This document shows, in pieces, positions 50,798-55,395 of a stretch of DNA of 55,395 nucleotides. Position numbers and translations under genes: made by a program. Below the pieces are notes generated by a model. The model was not told the DNA's origin. It saw only the letters and a program-made list of their open reading frames with translations, and ran no database searches. Position 1 is the first letter of the stretch. The number at the start of each line of letters is the position of its first letter. Origin of the DNA: JBAVOR01 sp049692255 (GTDB lineage Bacteria; Babelota; Babeliae; Babelales; JACPOV01); assembly GCA_049692255.1 (NCBI GenBank), contig JBAVOR010000010.1, positions 1 to 55,395 of the forward strand. Reading direction: 5' to 3'.

Positions 50798-51943
50798 ATG
50801 AATGCACGATATAATTGGTTAGTTTTGGTGTTCACGTTGGCAACGCGTAGTTGGACGGGGGAGTTTGAATTAAGAGAATTGGACGTCAGTAAAGAAGAAT
50901 TGAAGAAAATAACTGAAGAAAGGGAAAAGGCTACTAAGGAAAAGGCTGCTGAGTTGCAAGAAAGAGTAGCCGATATCCCATTCACCGAAACCCCATCAAA
51001 ACAAACGGCATTGCAAAAAGTTAAATCATTTTTAGGCGTAGGGACCGAAGCAAATAGGACTCCATCATCACCCACGTCAACACAGCTAACCGAAGACACA
51101 ACGAAAAAAACATTTAAAGAAAAAACATCTGAAACGTTATCTTCTATTGGTCAAACGCTCAAAGATATATTTACTCCATCACCAAAAAAAATAATTATAG
51201 AAGGCTCAACGAGTGAAATAACAAAAGAACTAGCAGATAAGAATACTAAAGGATTGGAAGATATTGATAAATCAAATGCTAAAATTTTTTTTAGTGCTGT
51301 AACTAATTTTGCCCTTACATTCGAAGAACGCAGGTCCTTAGAAGACAAACAGCAAGATATAGCTGATTCTATCGATGTTTTAATATCAGAAAAAGCATTA
51401 GCCCAATTAACACGATCACAAAGGATGGCTTTATCTGGATGGCTTGATCAGATCAGCAGCAATTATCTCAACGCGCAAAGAGATAATCCACCATTTAATA
51501 CTACAATAATTGATAACAAGATTAAAGAAGCGAAAAGCGGGATACAGAGGTTCGATAGTGCCATGAATATAACTCGTCAAGTTATAAATGGGATGGATGG
51601 ACAAGGCGTTAGTGTAGATTCACAAAATACGCTTACACGGATACTCTCTAGACGCGCTGAAATTGATTCTTTTAAAGAAGAAATACAAAAATTACCTTCT
51701 ATGCAAGATGTTATTACTGCTCTCGATGAAGTAGCGAAGAGTAAAGTTTTGTTAAGTGCTAATCAAGCCGAGAGTCTTAAGATAGCTCTTAGAGTAATCC
51801 AATTAAAATATCAAAATATTGAACAGTATGGTAACTCGGACCAGAAAAAAAAATATGATGAAAATATCCAAAGTTTAACTAACAAAATTAAACAATTAGA
51901 CGAAGCGATATCTAAAAAAATCGAGAAAATTAAGAAAAAATAG
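50798..51943 (+). CDS. Exported helical-repeat protein 1
   Basis: 381 aa from the ATG at 50798, six nt after a GAGGGG box (an ATG at 50795 and an upstream one at 50762 are in frame). A signal peptide (MNARYNWLVLVFTLATRSWT) is followed by a Lys/Glu coiled coil, a Ser/Thr/Pro-rich linker, and two helical modules: ALAQLTRSQRMALSGWLDQI (around 210) and LLSANQAESLKIALRVIQLKY (around 330). A similar module is in the two genes downstream. The C-terminus is Lys-rich. Its function is unknown; a structural or host-interaction role is possible. Confidence 0.7.
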   Translation: MNARYNWLVLVFTLATRSWTGEFELRELDVSKEELKKITEEREKATKEKAAELQERVADIPFTETPSKQTALQKVKSFLGVGTEANRTPSSPTSTQLTEDTTKKTFKEKTSETLSSIGQTLKDIFTPSPKKIIIEGSTSEITKELADKNTKGLEDIDKSNAKIFFSAVTNFALTFEERRSLEDKQQDIADSIDVLISEKALAQLTRSQRMALSGWLDQISSNYLNAQRDNPPFNTTIIDNKIKEAKSGIQRFDSAMNITRQVINGMDGQGVSVDSQNTLTRILSRRAEIDSFKEEIQKLPSMQDVITALDEVAKSKVLLSANQAESLKIALRVIQLKYQNIEQYGNSDQKKKYDENIQSLTNKIKQLDEAISKKIEKIKKK

Positions 51944-51962
51944 TTGAGATGAGGTTTTAGAA

Positions 51963-53108
51963 ATGAAGCAGCAGATTGTTCTGATAATATTTGGTAGCGC
52001 GGCTATGTACAGCATGTCTATGCAGATGTGTATGGCTTCAGAAGGGAGGGAGGTGCTTTCTATGGAAGAAAAGAAAAAGGCAAACAAGCCAAAAAGTTTA
52101 TCATTCCGTGAAAAAGTTGCACTATCAGAGCAGGAAGAAAAAAAACAAGTACTCACAAAAGTGGCGAGCGAACCATTACTAAGAGGTGCAGAGGTTGCAC
52201 TGCCAGGCACAGAAAAGAATTTAGGTAAATCGCAGATGAAAAAGTCAGCTAGCGAATCAAAGTTGCGTTCGTTGCAAAGCACTACTGAATTACCCGTATT
52301 AACTCTTGAAGAACAATCGAAATTGAATAAAACATTTGCAGAAGAAAAAAAAGTGAGTAGCAGTAGATCTTTAAAAAGTTTGCTAACAACTCCTCCGCCT
52401 GCGCAAGAATCAAAGGGTAATCAGTCAGAAACGGTAAAAATGGCTCCAGTATTAACAGCAGTGTACGAAGGCACCGGCAAGCAGCCGACTGACAAAAAAG
52501 ATATTGACCGTATAGTGGATGCAATTATGGATATTGATTTATCAAAGCTTTCACCGAAAGATCAAATGCAATTGCAAAAACAGTTAACGGTAATTGCTGA
52601 TAAATATGACGATTTAAAAATTGATGCAGGTTTAGAATATGTGCAAACAATGAGCGAGGTTAATAAAACAAATGAGGCTATAGCTGCAAAAGCAGCAGAT
52701 CAAATTTCAGGGATAGTTACGTGGATGAAAGGTAAAATAGCACTCAATCAGATTGAAGCAACTATACCAGGTACTACCGAACCTTTGCAGCGTGCGTTAG
52801 AAGCTCAATTTCCTCCAGCTATAGAGATAAGCACATCATTAAATAAGATTATAAATAAGAAGGACACATTACATGAAGAACAAAGGCAGCAGTTTCGTAG
52901 CGTATTAGATTTAATTGATCAGGCATATAAAAAAAATGTAGATAGCGCACAGGCTAATTTCTTGGATGCGGCAGAAGGTGAAGAAAGACGTCAAGCGAGT
53001 GAAGAATTAAAAAAAGCACGAGCGCAGCGTGATGCCGTATTGGACATTACGGTGAAGGCGCGACAACAGTTGCTGGTTCAGGTTTCTAAAGGGTTTCAAC
53101 TTTATTGA
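51963..53108 (+). CDS. Exported helical-repeat protein 2
   Basis: 381 aa. A signal peptide (MKQQIVLIIFGSAAMYSMSMQMCMA) precedes a long low-complexity stretch rich in Lys, Ser and Glu (residues 25-160). Two helical modules follow: DLSKLSPKDQMQLQKQLTVIADKY near 195 and TLHEEQRQQFRSVLDLIDQAY near 305. A coiled coil is near the C-terminus. It is 19 bp after the first gene and 13 bp before the third, so they are an operon. No family was recognised. Confidence 0.7.
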   Translation: MKQQIVLIIFGSAAMYSMSMQMCMASEGREVLSMEEKKKANKPKSLSFREKVALSEQEEKKQVLTKVASEPLLRGAEVALPGTEKNLGKSQMKKSASESKLRSLQSTTELPVLTLEEQSKLNKTFAEEKKVSSSRSLKSLLTTPPPAQESKGNQSETVKMAPVLTAVYEGTGKQPTDKKDIDRIVDAIMDIDLSKLSPKDQMQLQKQLTVIADKYDDLKIDAGLEYVQTMSEVNKTNEAIAAKAADQISGIVTWMKGKIALNQIEATIPGTTEPLQRALEAQFPPAIEISTSLNKIINKKDTLHEEQRQQFRSVLDLIDQAYKKNVDSAQANFLDAAEGEERRQASEELKKARAQRDAVLDITVKARQQLLVQVSKGFQLY

Positions 53109-53121
53109 AAGAGGATTTCTT

Positions 53122-53832
53122 ATGAACTATCTAAACGGTATTATTATTTGTGTGAGCTTGTATGGTGCAGCAATTGCTGATCAACAAAAGCAATTGCAAG
53201 GTGTTGCCGCCCAATCAATGCTAGCGGAGCCGTCTCCATCGCAATCAACAACACCGGCGCCACAAACAGGGCAAGTACCTTCGGTGCCGCAAGTGGTCAA
53301 GGCACCACACATTATCAATCGTGGTCCAGCAATTCCCATAAGGGCTATTAATAATATTTTTGATCAAGTAGCTCAAGATAAACAGTTGCAAGCAGGGGAA
53401 AAAGAAAAGATTAAGTTGCTTATACAAATAATGAATACAGTGGTAATTACTGAGCAATTTGAGCAATTTCCGCCTATAGATAAAATAGTTGCAGCATTTG
53501 CATTTGTACGTCAATGTACAAAACCATTGCTAGATGCAATTGGCGATAGCATGAATCTATTTACCAGGGGCCTAAATTTGATCGAAAGAAGATATAATGA
53601 TCGTGTGAACGTGTTAACACAACAGCTGCAAAAGGCAGATCCCACTACTACTAATGTACAATCATTAAATGAGCAGTTAAGCATAAGTACTGCAGAAGCA
53701 ACCACTATTCATCGAGCAGTTGATGATGCTATTACGGCACTCAATAAAAAACAAGCAGCAGGTCAGTCGCGTCAATCAACTTCATCTCTAAAATCGACAG
53801 GTTCGCCGAGTTCTGTTGGCTCATCTTCATAA
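53122..53832 (+). CDS. Exported helical-repeat protein 3
   Basis: 236 aa. A signal peptide (MNYLNGIIICVSLYGAAIADQ) and a Pro/Ser-rich linker precede one helical module (DKQLQAGEKEKIKLLIQIMN near residue 90). A coiled coil and a Ser-rich tail (STSSLKSTGSPSSVGSSS) end the protein. An AGAGGA box precedes the start. The last 61 bp overlap the Gly-rich gene on the other strand, which is an unusual arrangement. Confidence 0.68.
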   Translation: MNYLNGIIICVSLYGAAIADQQKQLQGVAAQSMLAEPSPSQSTTPAPQTGQVPSVPQVVKAPHIINRGPAIPIRAINNIFDQVAQDKQLQAGEKEKIKLLIQIMNTVVITEQFEQFPPIDKIVAAFAFVRQCTKPLLDAIGDSMNLFTRGLNLIERRYNDRVNVLTQQLQKADPTTTNVQSLNEQLSISTAEATTIHRAVDDAITALNKKQAAGQSRQSTSSLKSTGSPSSVGSSS

Positions 53833-54014
53833 TAGTTTGGTCCTACACCGGCTCCGACTTCTATAGGCCCTGCGACAACATCAGCACCAACACCATCCGG
53901 TCCTACCCCAACTTCAACGCCACCCAGTGGGCCGAGGTCAATATCAATTGTTTGTGTAATGGTGGTTATGCTCACTAAAACCATGATGTATGATAGCTTT
54001 TGTATGTGATTCAT
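53772..54014 (-). CDS. Small exported Gly/Val-rich protein
   Basis: 80 aa from the ATG at 54014, with a GGAG box eight nt upstream; the frame extends to 54065. A signal peptide (MNHIQKLSYIMVLVSITTITQT) precedes a low-complexity segment with alternating Gly and Val and repeated GP turns (GPLGGVEVG, GPDGVG, GPIEVG), and then an acidic tail. The repeats suggest a small fibrous or adhesive protein, but nothing is proven. Its 3' end overlaps the 53122-53832 gene by 61 bp. Confidence 0.55.
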   Translation of the reverse strand: MNHIQKLSYIMVLVSITTITQTIDIDLGPLGGVEVGVGPDGVGADVVAGPIEVGAGVGPNYYEDEPTELGEPVDFRDEVD

Positions 54015-54074
54015 AGGATCAACTCCTTCGTTTTTGCACTCATGATTGAGTGCGGTTATATGCACTGTATTTAG

Positions 54075-55304
54075 TTAACTCCATACGCTCGACATGCGCA
54101 ACAGTTTAAAATGGGGGATGCTTTGCACAACCATTCCTTTGCTGTCCATGCGCTGCAATTTTTTTTTGTGTGCACGTGCCCGTTTTAAATCGGTGATAGT
54201 ATTAATATTATTAAATACTTTGCCAATCGGAATTTCATGTACTTTACCGTAGCCATGACTGTAATGGCGCGCTTCTATTATAGCATTTGCTTGTACATCA
54301 CTGATCACCATCACATGACCGGGAAACCAAATAAGGTCACCCGCTTGCGCCGATTGGTTTGGTCCGATTTCTTTTAAAAACTGTGCGAGGGTGCGGGTAT
54401 TTTTATAGAAATAGGGGATTCCTGCCAATTGCGCTGCACGTGATACGAGTCCTGCGCAATCAAATCCCGTACAAGGCGGTTTGCAATCAGGGTATGTGTA
54501 CGCAGTACCGGTTGGCTCGAGCAGTGTCGTGGCTTGTGTACGGAATCGACTGTTTTTACACGTCGTAAGGAAGCTGCACCCGCCCCATACGTAAGGGATA
54601 AAACCATTTTTTTTGTGATGTGTCCATCGCTTAAGAATCTTAACAAAGAGTGCTTGCCGTTGTGCAGGGGTTTCTTTTTGCATGAGCGCAACACAATGAT
54701 TGCGCGGTAAGCGGATAGGTATTATTTTTTTATGTACGGGGTCAACGACATATACAAGCCACTCCTTTTCATGGGTAAATTTTTGTTTGACCGGAACAAA
54801 GCGGGTGCCTGCTGAAAAGGTAATGCCGGTCTGTGTGTCATAAAACGGCGATGCGAGAGTAACTATGGTGGTATTAGTTATTCCTTTTTCATCATAACGC
54901 ACAGGGAGTGGTATTTTTCCCCGTGCATCATGCAGCGCATCAAGGGGTAATATATTTTTTTTATGAGTCCAAAAGGTTGTTTGGGGCTGTTGCGTTTGTG
55001 CTGTAGTGAAAAAGAGATTAGGTATGCGAATGCATACTTCTGTGCCACTTTCTTCAAGTACGGTTACCTGCTCATGAAATAATAGTTGATGGATGCGCGG
55101 ACATGAAAATGTTCCCTTGTGGGGGCAAAGCGCTAGCTGTTCATACCCTTGTGTTACCTGGGGAGTAATCGTTGCCATTGATTGCCCCAGTAGATCGGCA
55201 ACGGGCACGATGGCAACTGCTTCGTAGGGGCATTGTTGTGTATGTACTGCGCATGATAGTACCAATGAAATCCCGAGAAACCATTTTTTTAGTTTATTTT
55301 CCAT
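54075..55304 (-). CDS. Secreted NlpC/P60 cysteine peptidase
   Basis: 409 aa. A signal peptide (MENKLKKWFLGISLVLSCAVHT) is followed by two SH3-like segments and a C-terminal NlpC/P60 domain: YVWGG (238-242), the nucleophile in GFDCAG (Cys283), GDLIWFPGHVMVI (His330) and IIEARHY (His347). Such enzymes cut peptide bonds in peptidoglycan stems. An insert of about 38 residues with four Cys separates YVWGG from FDCAG, where most members have a few residues only. It probably remodels the cell's own wall. The last 91 bases of the window hold only AT-rich upstream sequence. Confidence 0.9.
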   Translation of the reverse strand: MENKLKKWFLGISLVLSCAVHTQQCPYEAVAIVPVADLLGQSMATITPQVTQGYEQLALCPHKGTFSCPRIHQLLFHEQVTVLEESGTEVCIRIPNLFFTTAQTQQPQTTFWTHKKNILPLDALHDARGKIPLPVRYDEKGITNTTIVTLASPFYDTQTGITFSAGTRFVPVKQKFTHEKEWLVYVVDPVHKKIIPIRLPRNHCVALMQKETPAQRQALFVKILKRWTHHKKNGFIPYVWGGCSFLTTCKNSRFRTQATTLLEPTGTAYTYPDCKPPCTGFDCAGLVSRAAQLAGIPYFYKNTRTLAQFLKEIGPNQSAQAGDLIWFPGHVMVISDVQANAIIEARHYSHGYGKVHEIPIGKVFNNINTITDLKRARAHKKKLQRMDSKGMVVQSIPHFKLLRMSSVWS

Positions 55305-55395
55305 TTTTTCCCTCCACCTGTTCTTTCCATCTCTTATTTATTATTTCTTATTTGCACTAAAAATTTCAATGAAATCATATTATTGTACACAAAAC

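Overview
The window looks like part of a reduced chromosome from a host-associated bacterium that exports many proteins. About half of its roughly 50 credible genes encode short, unrecognised proteins that begin with a signal peptide or a single N-terminal membrane segment. Several exported proteins resemble eukaryotic families: two cPLA2-type phospholipases, an ankyrin-repeat protein, a class IV histone-deacetylase-like protein, and C2H2-zinc-finger-like proteins with KKRK-type basic patches. This mix fits what is known of Candidatus Dependentiae (TM6/Babeliae), which live inside protists. That assignment is inference from gene content; no 16S rRNA gene is present to test it. No rRNA, CRISPR array, transposase or prophage gene was seen. 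Four tRNA genes (Pro, His and two Arg) all carry an encoded CCA.

Layout. 0-8.2 kb: a secreted unknown, dnaE, a cPLA2-like enzyme, and the yebC-yicC pair. 8.2-10.8 kb: a polar amino-acid ABC transporter operon behind a strong promoter and a long leader that holds a small ORF and a hairpin. 10.8-16.8 kb: an exported ankyrin protein, two paralogous secreted Cys/His proteins, ruvB, rodA and two unknowns. 16.8-18.4 kb: tRNA-Pro, two small secreted proteins, a terminator and tRNA-His. 18.5-30.2 kb: uvrA, a tandem pair of large secreted paralogues, ppa, a membrane protein, a second cPLA2-like enzyme and mutS. 30.2-37.7 kb: secreted unknowns, rplU, and a four-gene minus-strand operon glyS - VTT membrane protein - ktrB - ktrA. 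37.8-40.9 kb: an HtrA-like protease, an unknown and tlyA.

41.1-43.9 kb is a small accessory segment bounded by two tRNA-Arg genes in opposite orientation, each followed on its inner side by a cluster of hairpin repeats. It holds a RelE/HigB-type toxin, its HigA-type antitoxin, an additional HTH protein, a decayed duplicate fragment, and a lipoprotein/Cys-rich protein pair. 44.0-47.6 kb is a minus-strand operon of a membrane-anchored coiled-coil protein and three secreted zinc-finger-like paralogues. 47.8-55.3 kb holds the exported HDAC-like protein, an ABC-F ATPase, three consecutive exported helical proteins, a Gly-rich mini-protein and a secreted NlpC/P60 peptidase.

Two families of intergenic hairpin repeats are scattered through the window. 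Their stems differ in sequence between copies but stay self-complementary, while the loops are conserved. Three genes for exported proteins share one promoter pattern (TTGCAAATA, 18-nt spacer, TATNNT). Housekeeping genes are split from their usual partners: rplU lacks rpmA, ruvB lacks ruvA and ruvC, and mutS lacks mutL, as is common in reduced genomes.
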